64,000 nt of DNA, taken from NCBI RefSeq assembly GCF_025376885.1, contig NZ_JAHUBR010000001.1, positions 1,860,001 through 1,924,000 on the forward strand. Reading direction: 5' to 3'. The translations under genes were made by a program, and so were the position numbers. The notes below the pieces were generated by a model. That model worked only from the letters and a program-made list of their open reading frames with translations, did no database searches and was not told the DNA's origin. The DNA comes from Pseudoruegeria sp. SHC-113. Lineage in GTDB: Bacteria > Pseudomonadota > Alphaproteobacteria > Rhodobacterales > Rhodobacteraceae. This document shows, in pieces, positions 34,591-44,134 of the stretch; the first letter of the stretch is position 1; every line of letters begins with the position of its first letter.

Positions 34591-35355
34591 TTACTGGGTG
34601 CGGATCTCGTCCACGACCTCGCGCATCGCGTCCAGCGGCAGGTAGCCGCGCAGCATCACGTCGCCCATCACGAAGCCCGGCGTGCCGGAAATGTTGAGCC
34701 GCGCAGCCAGCGCGCGGTTCTCGGCAATCACGGCGGTGACGTCATCATTGCTCATGTGATCCAGCACAGCCTGCACATCCTCAATCCCGGCCTTCACGCC
34801 GATCTTGGCAAGGTTGCCCTCGCTGACCTGCCCACGCATCGTCATCAGCTGATCATGCACCGATTTATAAGCGTCTGGGCCCGCCAGTTGCAGCGTGGCG
34901 ATGGCGAAACGGGCGGCCAACTCGCTCTCCTCGCCAAGGATTGGGAATTCCTTCAGCACGAAGCGGATGTTGCCATCGCTCTCCACCAGCGCCTCGACCT
35001 CTTCAAAGGCCTTTTTGCAATAGCCGCAGCGGTAATCCATGAACTCCACGAGGGTCACATCGCCCTCCGGGTTACCGCCCACCCAGCTGTTGGCATCGGC
35101 AAAAAGCGCCTCGGCGTTCGTGGCCACGAGCTGCTGATCGCCGCTGGCCTGCGCCTCGGCCTGCTGCGCTTCGAGCTTGGCGATGACCTCCAGCAGAAGC
35201 TCGGGGTTTTCGAGCAGGTAGCTGCGGACTTCTTCACGGAAGGCGCTGCGCTCCGCTTCGGTCATGGCCGAGAGATCAAGGGCAGAGGCGGGGGCGGCGG
35301 CGAGCGCCATGGCGGAGGTGGCGGCCAGAAGGCCAGCCTTGAGGAGACGGTTCAT
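34591..35355 (-). CDS. DsbA-family thiol:disulfide protein
   Basis: 254-residue exported thioredoxin-fold oxidoreductase. Signal peptide about 1-25 (MNRLLKAGLLAATSAMALAA). A helical leader (about 30-85, EVIAKLEAQQAEAQ) precedes the DsbA core. The active site is CGYC in LVEFMDYRCGYCKKAFEEVEAL and the cis-proline loop is SGTPGFVMGD. The helical leader resembles ScsC/BdbD-type proteins that can oligomerise. It starts with ATG at 35355. It lies four bases after the M48 protease gene, so the two form an operon and probably cooperate in periplasmic protein folding. Confidence 0.9.
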   Translation of the reverse strand: MNRLLKAGLLAATSAMALAAAPASALDLSAMTEAERSAFREEVRSYLLENPELLLEVIAKLEAQQAEAQASGDQQLVATNAEALFADANSWVGGNPEGDVTLVEFMDYRCGYCKKAFEEVEALVESDGNIRFVLKEFPILGEESELAARFAIATLQLAGPDAYKSVHDQLMTMRGQVSEGNLAKIGVKAGIEDVQAVLDHMSNDDVTAVIAENRALAARLNISGTPGFVMGDVMLRGYLPLDAMREVVDEIRTQ

Positions 35356-35359
35356 CGGA

Positions 35360-36712
35360 TCAGTTCCTTTTCGCTTTCGCTGCGAGCTCGCTGGCTCGTA
35401 TCACATCCTGTGCGCGGTTCCAGCCGGAAGTACCGCGCGGCAATTGCCCGGCGGCGCGGTTGGCGTGGACACCGGCGTCTTTCAGCCGGCCCACGAGCGC
35501 GTAGCGCTCTGCGGTCGCCAGCGAGGCCTGCCCGTTGTTGCCCGCCCGTGCATAGGCCACGGCCAGATCGCGCAGCATGCGCGGATCCTGGCTGTCGCGG
35601 CTGCGGGCTTTCTCCAGCACCTGCAGGGCCTTGCGGTTGCTCTCGGCGGTGTCCTGCGCCAAGAGGGCGCGGCCGTAGCCCGCAAGGATCAGGGGCTGAT
35701 CCGGGGCGAGGTTCACCGCCTGCGCATAGGCCTGCGCGGCGGCCGGGGCATTGCCGTTTTCCAGCAGGATCTGGCCCCGCAGTTCGCGGTAATAGGGATC
35801 ATTGGGCCGCTTGGCCACCAGCGCATCGATATTGGCGTAGGCCTGTTTCTGGTTCGGCTGCCGGTGGTAGGCAATGGATTTGGTGAGCAGGGCGATTTCA
35901 GAGGTGTCGCCCTTCTTCACCCGCCGCAGCACGCTCGCGGGGTTGCGCAGGAAGCCCTGCATCTTGGCCTGTGTGCGCGCAAACCAATAGGCGGAGGCCG
36001 CATCGTCGCCGTCTCGGGGCTTGGCCCCGGCGGCATAGCCGCGCACGGCCCGCAGGCGGTCATTGGTGAGCGGGTGCGAAGACGCCCAGGGATCGCGCCG
36101 CCCGGCGGAGATCGCCTCCTGCCCGCGGAAGATGTTGAGCACATCGACCATGGCGTTCGGATCCACCCCGGCGGCCACCATGAAGCGCAGGGCGCTCTGA
36201 TCGGCAGAGGCCTCCTCGGCGCGGGTGTGCTTGAGGAAGACGCGCAGCGCGCTTTGCTGGCTGCCTAGCGCGATCCCCGTCGCGGCTTCTGGCGAACCGG
36301 CGGCGGCGGCGGCGGCGGAGAGCAGCAGGCCCATCATTCCGGCGGTGCGGGCATTGCCGATGTTCAGCGCGCGGCTGGTGAGATGGCCGTTGGCGATATG
36401 GGCCAGCTCATGGGCGATCACCGCCTGCAGCTCCGCGGGCTTTTGCATGCGCATGATCAGGCCCGAATGCAGGAACACGTGCTGCGTGTCGATCACGAAG
36501 GCGTTGAGCGAGGAATCATTGATCACCATGATCTTGATCCGCCCCGGCGAGAGCCCTGCGGCGGTGATCAGCGGGCGGGCAAGCTCTTTCAGCGAGCGCT
36601 CGATCTCGGCATCCCGGATCAGCGACTGCGCGCGGGCGGGCAGCGGCGCGAAGGCCAGCGCGCAGACAAGAAGCGCCGCCGTAAAGCGGAGGAGTTGAAC
36701 GCTCGATCTCAT
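35360..36712 (-). CDS. Periplasmic M48-family metalloprotease with TPR tail (BepA-like)
   Basis: 450-residue exported protein. Signal peptide about 1-30 ending PLPARAQS. The M48 domain (about 35-250) has the zinc motif HELAH in QAVIAHELAHIANGH, the upstream NAFVIDTQHVFLHSGL and EEASADQSAL carrying the third zinc ligand. The C-terminal half carries TPR-like helices (YYRELRGQILLENGNAPAAA, DPRMLRDLAVAYARAGNNGQ). Architecture matches BepA, which degrades or assists stalled LptD. The start is ATG 36712 or 36721; the GGGAGG site sits between the two possibilities in quality. It is in an operon with the DsbA-like gene. Confidence 0.9.
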   Translation of the reverse strand: MRSSVQLLRFTAALLVCALAFAPLPARAQSLIRDAEIERSLKELARPLITAAGLSPGRIKIMVINDSSLNAFVIDTQHVFLHSGLIMRMQKPAELQAVIAHELAHIANGHLTSRALNIGNARTAGMMGLLLSAAAAAAGSPEAATGIALGSQQSALRVFLKHTRAEEASADQSALRFMVAAGVDPNAMVDVLNIFRGQEAISAGRRDPWASSHPLTNDRLRAVRGYAAGAKPRDGDDAASAYWFARTQAKMQGFLRNPASVLRRVKKGDTSEIALLTKSIAYHRQPNQKQAYANIDALVAKRPNDPYYRELRGQILLENGNAPAAAQAYAQAVNLAPDQPLILAGYGRALLAQDTAESNRKALQVLEKARSRDSQDPRMLRDLAVAYARAGNNGQASLATAERYALVGRLKDAGVHANRAAGQLPRGTSGWNRAQDVIRASELAAKAKRN

Positions 36713-36777
36713 GCCTGCCATTGACCTCCCGCGCGGGCGCTGTGAAAACCCGTGCAACGGGCAGTATGGAGGGAAAG

Positions 36778-37929
36778 ATGAAGAGTTCAACCCGAAGCCA
36801 GGTCGATCCCTTCATTGTGATGGACGTGATGGAACAGGCGCGCCGGGCCGAGGAAGCGGGCCGCCATGTGATCCATATGGAGGTGGGCCAGCCGGGCACG
36901 CCCGCGCCCGAAGGCGCACGTGCGGCGCTGTCCAAGGGCATGGACGCAGGCGCGCTTGGCTACACGGTGGCGCTAGGCCTGCCGGAACTGCGCGCGGGCA
37001 TCGCGCGGCTTTACGGCGAATGGTATGGCGTGGATCTGGATCCGGCGCGCGTTGTTGTCACCTCCGGCTCTTCGGGGGCCTTCCTGCTGGCCTTCACCGC
37101 GCTTTTTGATGCGGGCGATCGCGTCGGGCTCGGCCTGCCGGGCTATCCGAGCTACCGGCAGATCCTCAAGGCGCTCTCGCTTGAGGCTATTGGCCTGCAG
37201 ACCGCACCGGAGAACCGCTTCCAGCCGGTGGCGGGTGATCTGGCGGGGCAGGGGCTTGATGGGCTGATCGTGGCCTCGCCCGCCAACCCGTCCGGCACGA
37301 TGCTGGGCAAGCAGGCGCTTGGCGATCTGATCGGGGCTTGCGCTGATCAGGGCATCTCCTTCGTCTCAGATGAGATTTACCACGGTATCCAGTACGGCGA
37401 ACGCGCCGTCTCGGCGCTTGAGATCAGCGACGATGTTTACGTGATCAATTCCTTCTCCAAGTATTTCTCAATGACGGGCTGGCGCGTGGGCTGGATGGTG
37501 GTGCCCGAGGATCACGTGCGCACGGTGGAGCGGCTGGCGCAGAACATGTTCATCTGCGCGCCGCACGCCTCGCAGGTGGCCGCCCTTGGCGCGCTTGAAA
37601 GCCGGGCGGAGCTTGAGGCCAACATGGGCGTCTACACCGCCAACCGCGCGCTTATGGTGGAAGGCCTGAAGGCGGCGGGATTCACCCGGTTCGCGCCGCC
37701 GGACGGGGCCTTCTATATCTATGCCGACGTGAGCGCCTACACAAATGACAGCCTCGCCTTCTGCGAAGAGATTCTGCAGGAAGCAGGCGTGGCGGTGACT
37801 CCGGGGCTCGATTTCGACCCCGCACGCGGCGGGCAGTGGATCCGCTTCTCCTATGCGCGCGCCACCGCCGACATCGAAGAGGGGCTTTCGCGCCTTGCCG
37901 CTTACATGGCGCGGCGCGGAGCGGTATAA
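36778..37929 (+). CDS. Aspartate-type (class I) aminotransferase
   Basis: 383-residue pyridoxal-phosphate enzyme of fold type I. It shows VIHMEVGQPGTPAPEGAR, LGYTVALGLPELRAGIARLY, GLPGYPSYRQIL, VASPANPSGTML, VSDEIYHGIQYG, the Schiff-base lysine in SFSKYFSMTGWRVGW, and WIRFSYARATADIEEGL with the carboxylate-binding arginine. The ATG at 36778 has GGAGGG just upstream; an ATG 12 bases earlier is less well spaced. The amino donor and acceptor cannot be assigned. It is divergent from the M48 gene and 36 bases upstream of the amidase gene. Confidence 0.92.
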   Translation: MKSSTRSQVDPFIVMDVMEQARRAEEAGRHVIHMEVGQPGTPAPEGARAALSKGMDAGALGYTVALGLPELRAGIARLYGEWYGVDLDPARVVVTSGSSGAFLLAFTALFDAGDRVGLGLPGYPSYRQILKALSLEAIGLQTAPENRFQPVAGDLAGQGLDGLIVASPANPSGTMLGKQALGDLIGACADQGISFVSDEIYHGIQYGERAVSALEISDDVYVINSFSKYFSMTGWRVGWMVVPEDHVRTVERLAQNMFICAPHASQVAALGALESRAELEANMGVYTANRALMVEGLKAAGFTRFAPPDGAFYIYADVSAYTNDSLAFCEEILQEAGVAVTPGLDFDPARGGQWIRFSYARATADIEEGLSRLAAYMARRGAV

Positions 37930-37965
37930 GGGGCGCAAAGCACCTAAGAAGCACGGGCAGGGCAG

Positions 37966-39213
37966 ATGCATCGGGCACTCACACGGATAAGCGCGGTGGC
38001 TTTGGCCGCTATGCTCTGGATCGCAGCAGCGCCTCTGGCCGCACAGGCGCAGGATTTCAGCGCGCTGGCGCGGCTGGAGTCGGCGCGCAGCGGGCTTACC
38101 GATGCGGGCAAGGGCGGCATCGAGCTGCGCCTGCTGCTGAGCCAGCCCGTGCCCTACCGCGTGTTCACGCTGGATGATCCGCGCCGGGTGGTGTTGGATT
38201 TCCGCGAGGTGGATTTCACCGGGGCGACGCCGGAAAGCCTTCTGAAGGGCGAAAACGCAACCGGTTTGCGCTTTGGCGTTTTCCGGCCTGGCTGGTCGCG
38301 CATGGTGATCGATCTGGCCGGGCCGCAGGCCGTGGTGGAGGCGGGCATGCGCACCGATCCGGCCACGGGCCGCGCTGCCATCATCCTGCGCACGCAAGCC
38401 AGCGATGCCGAAAGCTACGCCGCCAAGGCCGGCGCGCCTGAAGGGGCCGGCTGGGAGCGCCCCGAGGCCGCCGACGTGCCGCCGCGCGTGTCTCGTCAGG
38501 ACGGCAGCCGGCCTCTGCGCGTGGTGCTCGATCCCGGCCATGGCGGCATCGATCCGGGCGCGGAACGTGACGGCCACCGCGAGGCGGACCTGATGCTGAC
38601 TTTCGCGCTTGAGTTGAAGGAAAAACTCCTGCGGTCAGGTGGTTACGAGGTGATGCTCACGCGGGAGGCCGATGTCTTTGTGCCGCTGGAAACCCGCGTC
38701 GCCGTGGCGCGGGCCTTTGGGGCGGATGTGTTCCTGTCGCTCCATGCCGACGCTCTGGCGGAAGGGCGCGCCACTGGCACCACCCTCTACACGCTCTCTG
38801 ACAGCGCCACGGATCGCGCCTCCGCCTTGCTGGCAGAACGCCACGACCGCGACCAGCTTCTGGCGGGCGTCGATCTGACCGAACAGGACGATGTGATCGC
38901 CACCGTGCTGATGGACATGGTGCGCCGCGATACCATGCCGCGCTCCGACAAGCTCGCCACCGCCTTGCTCGACGGCTTCCGCGCCAATGACGTGACGCTC
39001 TACAAGAAACCCAAGCTCTCGGCGGGCTTCTCGGTGCTGAAATCGCCCGACATCCCTTCGGTTCTGATCGAACTGGGCTTTCTGTCGAGCCCCAGCGATC
39101 TGGATCGGCTGAAAGACCCGGAGTGGCGGGAAAAAGCCGCCTCGGCCATCGCGGAAGGGCTGCAGGGTTGGGCCAAGGCGGATGCAGCAGAGGCGCGGCT
39201 TCTGCGCAAGTAA
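37966..39213 (+). CDS. N-acetylmuramoyl-L-alanine amidase (AmiC-like)
   Basis: 415-residue periplasmic zinc amidase that removes stem peptides from peptidoglycan, used in cell separation. Signal peptide about 1-28 (LWIAAAPLAAQA). An AMIN domain for septal targeting lies at about 50-135 (YRVFTLDDPRRVVLDFREVD). Amidase_3 spans about 185-405 with zinc ligands in VVLDPGHGGIDPGA, GHREADLML and FLSLHADAL, and catalytic Glu in VLIELGFLSSPSDLDRL. A helix near DQLLAGVDLTEQDDV could block the active site, as in AmiB/AmiC proteins that need EnvC/NlpD activators. It is followed by PBP1A, so the two form a wall-synthesis block. Confidence 0.93.
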   Translation: MHRALTRISAVALAAMLWIAAAPLAAQAQDFSALARLESARSGLTDAGKGGIELRLLLSQPVPYRVFTLDDPRRVVLDFREVDFTGATPESLLKGENATGLRFGVFRPGWSRMVIDLAGPQAVVEAGMRTDPATGRAAIILRTQASDAESYAAKAGAPEGAGWERPEAADVPPRVSRQDGSRPLRVVLDPGHGGIDPGAERDGHREADLMLTFALELKEKLLRSGGYEVMLTREADVFVPLETRVAVARAFGADVFLSLHADALAEGRATGTTLYTLSDSATDRASALLAERHDRDQLLAGVDLTEQDDVIATVLMDMVRRDTMPRSDKLATALLDGFRANDVTLYKKPKLSAGFSVLKSPDIPSVLIELGFLSSPSDLDRLKDPEWREKAASAIAEGLQGWAKADAAEARLLRK

Positions 39214-39381
39214 GGCGGCTGGCTGCATCGTGATCAGCACGGCGTGCATTTGCCATGGGCGGGCCTGCCTGCCTTTGGTAGGATGGCCGAAAGGTGCGAA
39301 GGGATCAGGCAAGAAACAGCCGAAAGGCCGCAACGGCGGTTTTGACGCTGCGCCAAGGCTCCCATATATACGCGCCACGCA

Positions 39382-41943
39382 ATGAACTTCGGGAGCAGCG
39401 CCGTGATCCGGGCTATTCTATCCTTCTTCGGTGGCATCTTTTCGGTGATCACCATTGGCGCGGTGGCCGTGGCCCTGACGATCGGCGCGATCTTCTGGAT
39501 CTATGGCCGCGATCTGCCCAACCACGAGCAGCTGGCGCAATACACCCCGAAGACGATCTCCCGCATCTATTCCGGCGAGGGGCGCATCATCGACGAATTC
39601 GCCCGCGAACGCCGCCTGTTTGCGCCGTCCGAGGAAATCCCCGATCTGGTGAAACAGGCGTTTATCTCGGCGGAAGACAAGAATTTCTACAGCCACAAGG
39701 GCTATGATCCGCTCGGCATGGTCAAGGCCGGGCTGGACGCGCTGCAGGGCGGCCGCCTGCGCGGGGCCTCCACGATCACCCAGCAGGTGATGAAGAACTT
39801 CCTGCTTTCCTCGGATCGCTCCGCCGAACGCAAGATCAAGGAATTGATCCTCGCCGCCCGTCTGGAAGAAACCCTGAGCAAGGACAAGATCCTTGAGCTG
39901 TACCTGAACGAGATCTTCCTTGGCCAGAACAGCTTCGGCGTGGCTGCCGCCTCGCAGACCTATTTCAACAAGCCGCTGGAGCAGCTGAACGCGCAGGAGG
40001 CGGCCTATCTGGCGGCCCTGCCCAAGGCGCCCTCCAACTATCACCCCGTGCGCGACACTGAGGCCGCCCTTGAGCGGCGCAATTTCGTGCTGCGGGAGAT
40101 GAATGAAAACGGCTACCTGACGGAGGCCGAATACGAAGAAGCCCGCGCCGCGCCGCTCGATACGGTGCAGGGTGGCCAGATCGCCAGCTTCCGCTCGGCC
40201 CTGCCGCCGCGGGACTATTTCACCGACGAGATCCGCCGCCAGCTGAGCCGCGATTTCGGCGAGGAGGAGTTCTTCTCCGGCGGGCTCGCCATCCGCGCCA
40301 CCATCGATCGCGAGATGCAGAACGAAGCGGCCGCCGCGCTGCGGGGCGGGCTTGAGAAATACGACCGTGGCCTTGGCATCTGGCGCGGCACCGGCAAAGA
40401 GGTGGACGCAGCGCTTCTCGGCAGCGAGGAAAGCTGGCGCGAGGCGCTCGCGGGCGTCGACGTGGCCCGCGACATCGAGGGCTGGTTCCCGGCCGTGGTG
40501 CTGGAAGTGGGCAGCACCCATGCGCGCATCGGTATCGAGGGCGTCGAGGAAGACAGCGACGGCCACTGGATCGCCCCGGAAGACGTGACATGGGCCCGCA
40601 AGCGGCTTGGGAACGGCTCGCTCGGGCCATCCGCCAAGAAAGCCGGGGATCTGCTCGCGGTGGGCGAGGTTGTCCATGTGCGCGCCATGACGCGCGACGA
40701 GGACGGCTCCTTCATCCGCTGGACGCTGCGGCAGGTGCCGGAGGTCGAGGGCGGCTTCATGGCGATGGACGTGAACACCGGCCGCGTGATCGCGATGCAG
40801 GGCGGCTTCTCCTACCAGCATTCGGTGTTCAACCGCGCCACGCAGGCCACGCGCCAGCCGGGCTCTTCCTTCAAACCTTTCGTCTATGCCGCGGCGCTGG
40901 ATTCGGGCTACTCGCCCGCCACCATCGTGATCGACGCGCCGATCGAGATCTATTCCGGCAACGAGGTCTGGCGCCCCAAGAACGCCTCCAACAAATTCTA
41001 CGGCCCGACGCCGCTGCGCACCGGGATCGAACGCTCGCGGAACCTGATGACGGTCCGGCTTGCGCAGGAGGTGGGTATGGAAACCGTCGCCGCCTATGCG
41101 GAGCGCTTCGGCGTCTATGACAACATGGGCACCTACCTGCCCAACTCGCTCGGCTCCGAGGAAACCACACTTTACAAGATGGTCGCGGCCTATGCGATGT
41201 TTGCCAATGGCGGCGAGCGCGTGGAGCCGACGCTGGTGGACCGGGTGCAGGACCGCTGGGGGCAGACAGTTTACCGCCACGATCAGCGCAAATGTGAGGA
41301 TTGCCAGCTGGCGTCGCTGGATCCCGGCTTCGCCCCGCGCATCACCTCCAACCGCGAGCGCGTGATGAATGCCGTCACCGCCTACCAGCTCACCTCGATG
41401 ATGACGGGCGTTGTGCAGCGCGGCACAGCTGCGGGCCGCGTGGATGTGGGCGTGCCAGTGGCCGGCAAGACGGGCACCACCAACGAAGCGAAAGACGTGT
41501 GGTTCGTGGGCTTCACCTCCAATATCGTCGCGGGCTGCTACATCGGCTACGACCAGCCCAAGCCGCTGGGCCGTGGTGCCGGTGGTGGCACGATGTGTGC
41601 GCCCGTGTTCAACGAATTCATGCAGGAAGCCGTCAAGAAATACGGTGGCGGCCAGTTCCGCATTCCGCCGGGCGGCCATTTCATCAAGATCGACCGCTAC
41701 ACCGGCGCGCGCCTGCCGGATAACGCCGTGGGCGAGCATGTGGTGGCCGAATACTTCCGCGATGGCTTTGAGCCGATGTTCGGCGTGGCCTTCGACGGAG
41801 GCTTCGCGATGGGCTCCAACCTGCCGCTCTATTCGCGCGGCGAGCAGGAGGTGGAGCAGGAGATCACCACCTCGACCGGCGAGAAGCGCACCATTGGCGG
41901 CAAGGCCAGTTTCGGCACCCTCTCTTCGGGCGGGCTCTACTGA
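39382..41943 (+). CDS. mrcA: Penicillin-binding protein 1A
   Basis: 853-residue bifunctional peptidoglycan synthase. One N-terminal membrane helix (about 10-38). The GT51 glycosyltransferase has AFISAEDKNFYSHKGYDPLG (catalytic Glu), GASTITQQVMKNFLL and EILELYLNEIFLGQNSFG-like motifs. An OB-like insert (about 310-450) precedes the transpeptidase with active Ser in QPGSSFKPFVYAAALD, SRNLMTVR and the KTGTT box. The C-terminal tail is Glu/Ser/Gly-rich. Start ATG 39382 is used; a GTG 21 bases later (VIRAIL) is an alternative. It sits 168 bases after the amidase gene. Confidence 0.96.
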   Translation: MNFGSSAVIRAILSFFGGIFSVITIGAVAVALTIGAIFWIYGRDLPNHEQLAQYTPKTISRIYSGEGRIIDEFARERRLFAPSEEIPDLVKQAFISAEDKNFYSHKGYDPLGMVKAGLDALQGGRLRGASTITQQVMKNFLLSSDRSAERKIKELILAARLEETLSKDKILELYLNEIFLGQNSFGVAAASQTYFNKPLEQLNAQEAAYLAALPKAPSNYHPVRDTEAALERRNFVLREMNENGYLTEAEYEEARAAPLDTVQGGQIASFRSALPPRDYFTDEIRRQLSRDFGEEEFFSGGLAIRATIDREMQNEAAAALRGGLEKYDRGLGIWRGTGKEVDAALLGSEESWREALAGVDVARDIEGWFPAVVLEVGSTHARIGIEGVEEDSDGHWIAPEDVTWARKRLGNGSLGPSAKKAGDLLAVGEVVHVRAMTRDEDGSFIRWTLRQVPEVEGGFMAMDVNTGRVIAMQGGFSYQHSVFNRATQATRQPGSSFKPFVYAAALDSGYSPATIVIDAPIEIYSGNEVWRPKNASNKFYGPTPLRTGIERSRNLMTVRLAQEVGMETVAAYAERFGVYDNMGTYLPNSLGSEETTLYKMVAAYAMFANGGERVEPTLVDRVQDRWGQTVYRHDQRKCEDCQLASLDPGFAPRITSNRERVMNAVTAYQLTSMMTGVVQRGTAAGRVDVGVPVAGKTGTTNEAKDVWFVGFTSNIVAGCYIGYDQPKPLGRGAGGGTMCAPVFNEFMQEAVKKYGGGQFRIPPGGHFIKIDRYTGARLPDNAVGEHVVAEYFRDGFEPMFGVAFDGGFAMGSNLPLYSRGEQEVEQEITTSTGEKRTIGGKASFGTLSSGGLY

Positions 41944-42020
41944 TCTTGCCCGCCCCTTCGCGGGTTGCTATCACCCCGGCCTGAAGCACCTATCGCCCCA
42001 CCCATCGCCAAGGAATCCCT

Positions 42021-43145
42021 ATGCGCGCCGAAACGCAGAACATCATCGAGGCCATCGAGAAATCGCTGGAGCTGCTGCGCCAGCGCATGGATTGGGAAAC
42101 CGCCGCGCATCGGCTTGAGGAATTCAACGCCCGCACCGAAGATCCGGACCTCTGGAACGATCCGGCCAAGGCGCAAGGGCTGATGCGCGAACGCCAGATG
42201 CTGGTGGACAAGATCGAGACGGTGAAAAGCATCCAGCAGGATCTTTCTGACAACGTCGAGCTGATCGAACTGGGCGAGATGGAAGACGACGCCGAAGTCG
42301 TCGCCGAAGCCGAGAAGGCGCTGGCCGCCCTGGAAGAGAGCGCCGCCAAGAAAGAGCTCGAAGCGTTGCTGAACGGCGAGACGGACCCCAACGATGCCTT
42401 CCTTGAGATCAAGGCCGGGGCAGGGGGCACGGAAGCCTGCGACTGGGCCTCGATGCTGGCGCGGATGTATGTCCGCTGGGCCGAGAAGCGCGGCTTCGAG
42501 GTGGATCTGCAGGAAGAACAGGCCGGGGCCGAGGCCGGGATCAAATCCGTCACCTACCAGATCAAGGGCCACAACGCCTATGGCTGGCTGAAGAGCGAAA
42601 GTGGCACCCACCGGCTGGTGCGGATCTCGCCCTTCGGCAAGGGCACCCGCGAGACCTCTTTCGCCGCCGTCGGCGCTTACCCAGTGATCGACGACAACAT
42701 CGAAGTGGAGGTGAACCCCGCCGACATCCGCATCGACACCTACCGCTCGTCCGGGGCTGGTGGACAGCACGTGAACACCACGGATTCGGCCGTGCGGATC
42801 ACTCACATGCCCACCGGCATCGTGGTGACGAGCTCTGAGAAATCCCAGCACCAGAACCGCGACATCGCCATGAAGGCCCTGAAATCGCGCCTGTATCAGA
42901 TGGAGCTGGATCGCCGGAACGCCGAAGTCAACGCGCTGCACGAAGCCAAGGGCGATGCGGGCTGGGGCAACCAGATCCGCTCCTACGTGCTGCAACCCTA
43001 CCAGATGGTGAAGGATCTGCGCACCAACTTCGAGACCGCCGATACCAAAGGCGTTCTGGATGGCGATCTGGACGCATTCATGGCCGCGACACTGGCGATG
43101 GATGTGGCAGGCAAGAGCCGTGCGGACGCCAACGCCGAAGACTGA
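42021..43145 (+). CDS. prfB: Peptide chain release factor 2
   Basis: 374-residue RF2 reading UGA and UAA stop codons. Key motifs are the SPF anticodon-like tripeptide in LVRISPFGKG and the peptidyl-hydrolysing GGQ in SSGAGGQHVNTTDSAVR. The whole protein is encoded in one continuous frame beginning MRAETQNIIEAIEKSLELL, so the programmed +1 frameshift that regulates RF2 in many bacteria is absent. It follows mrcA by 77 bases. Confidence 0.97.
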   Translation: MRAETQNIIEAIEKSLELLRQRMDWETAAHRLEEFNARTEDPDLWNDPAKAQGLMRERQMLVDKIETVKSIQQDLSDNVELIELGEMEDDAEVVAEAEKALAALEESAAKKELEALLNGETDPNDAFLEIKAGAGGTEACDWASMLARMYVRWAEKRGFEVDLQEEQAGAEAGIKSVTYQIKGHNAYGWLKSESGTHRLVRISPFGKGTRETSFAAVGAYPVIDDNIEVEVNPADIRIDTYRSSGAGGQHVNTTDSAVRITHMPTGIVVTSSEKSQHQNRDIAMKALKSRLYQMELDRRNAEVNALHEAKGDAGWGNQIRSYVLQPYQMVKDLRTNFETADTKGVLDGDLDAFMAATLAMDVAGKSRADANAED

Positions 43146-43229
43146 CATTCGAACTTGGGCATGCGGGATTGAGCCCGCCGCCGCGCTTGGCTAACCTCCT
43201 GCCTTGAGGCAAGGAGGAGCACCCAACAC

Positions 43230-44012
43230 ATGACAACAGCCGTCCCCGCGCAGGCCAGTGAGGTGCCGGAGTTCCGGCCCGTGACACCCGCCATGATCCG
43301 TCAGGCGCTTGCGCTCGGCTGGGCCGATTTCCGCAAGGCGCCTGCTTTCGGGATCTTCTTCGGCTCTTTCTATACGCTGGGCGGGCTTTTGATGTGGTGG
43401 ATCACCATGGCCACCGGCCAAAGCTACTGGCTGGGGCTTGCCGCCTTCGGCTTCCCGCTGATCGGGCCTTTCGCCGCCGTGGGGCTCTACGAGGTCAGCC
43501 GCCGCCTGGAAGCGGGCGAGCCGCTGAACTGGGGGGAGATCCTCGGCGTCGTCGTGACCCAGCGCAACCGGCAGATCCCGTCGATCTGCGTGACGATCAT
43601 CATGATCTTCCTGTTCTGGTTCTTCATCGCGCACATGATCTTTGCGCTGTTCCTCGGCAAGATGACGATGGTGAACGTCTCCTCGTCCTACGATCTCTAC
43701 CTGACGGGTGAGGGGCTCGCGATGCTCGCCTTCGGCACCGCCGTGGGGGCGGTGTTCGCCTTCATCACCTTCGCGCTCGTCGTCTTCGGCTTGCCGATGC
43801 TGCTGGAGCGCGAGTTGGACGTGATCACCGCGATGATCACCTCGTTCCGCGAGGTGACGGCGAACCCGGTTGTGATGATCGGCTGGGGGATCGTGATCTC
43901 GGCGCTGTTGTTCGTGGGGATGTTTCCCTATTTTTTCGGCCTGCTGATCGTGCTGCCACTCTTGGGCCACGCGAGCTGGCATCTTTATCGGCTGACCACC
44001 AGCGCGGCTTAG
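43230..44012 (+). CDS. DUF2189-family membrane protein
   Basis: 260-residue inner-membrane protein with six hydrophobic helices. The pattern fits the DUF2189 family: [94 protein letters not shown] and [24 protein letters not shown]. No catalytic motif is visible and the role is unknown. The ATG at 43230 follows AAGGAGGAG. Stands alone between prfB and the LysR gene. Confidence 0.82.
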   Translation: MTTAVPAQASEVPEFRPVTPAMIRQALALGWADFRKAPAFGIFFGSFYTLGGLLMWWITMATGQSYWLGLAAFGFPLIGPFAAVGLYEVSRRLEAGEPLNWGEILGVVVTQRNRQIPSICVTIIMIFLFWFFIAHMIFALFLGKMTMVNVSSSYDLYLTGEGLAMLAFGTAVGAVFAFITFALVVFGLPMLLERELDVITAMITSFREVTANPVVMIGWGIVISALLFVGMFPYFFGLLIVLPLLGHASWHLYRLTTSAA

Positions 44013-44134
44013 GCGCTGCCCTGCCGCTGCGGGAGGCGGCGCATTGAAGCTGCCCCGGTGCGCCCCTATATCAGCCCGAACAACAAGAAGAGGCGGTCTG
44101 CGATTTCAGGCCGTGGGCGTAAAGGGCATGATTT

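Noticed and set aside
42021-43145. Programmed frameshift in prfB
   Set aside because: The gene reads through in one frame from the ATG with a full RF2 N-terminus; no in-frame TGA with a preceding Shine-Dalgarno-like signal was seen.
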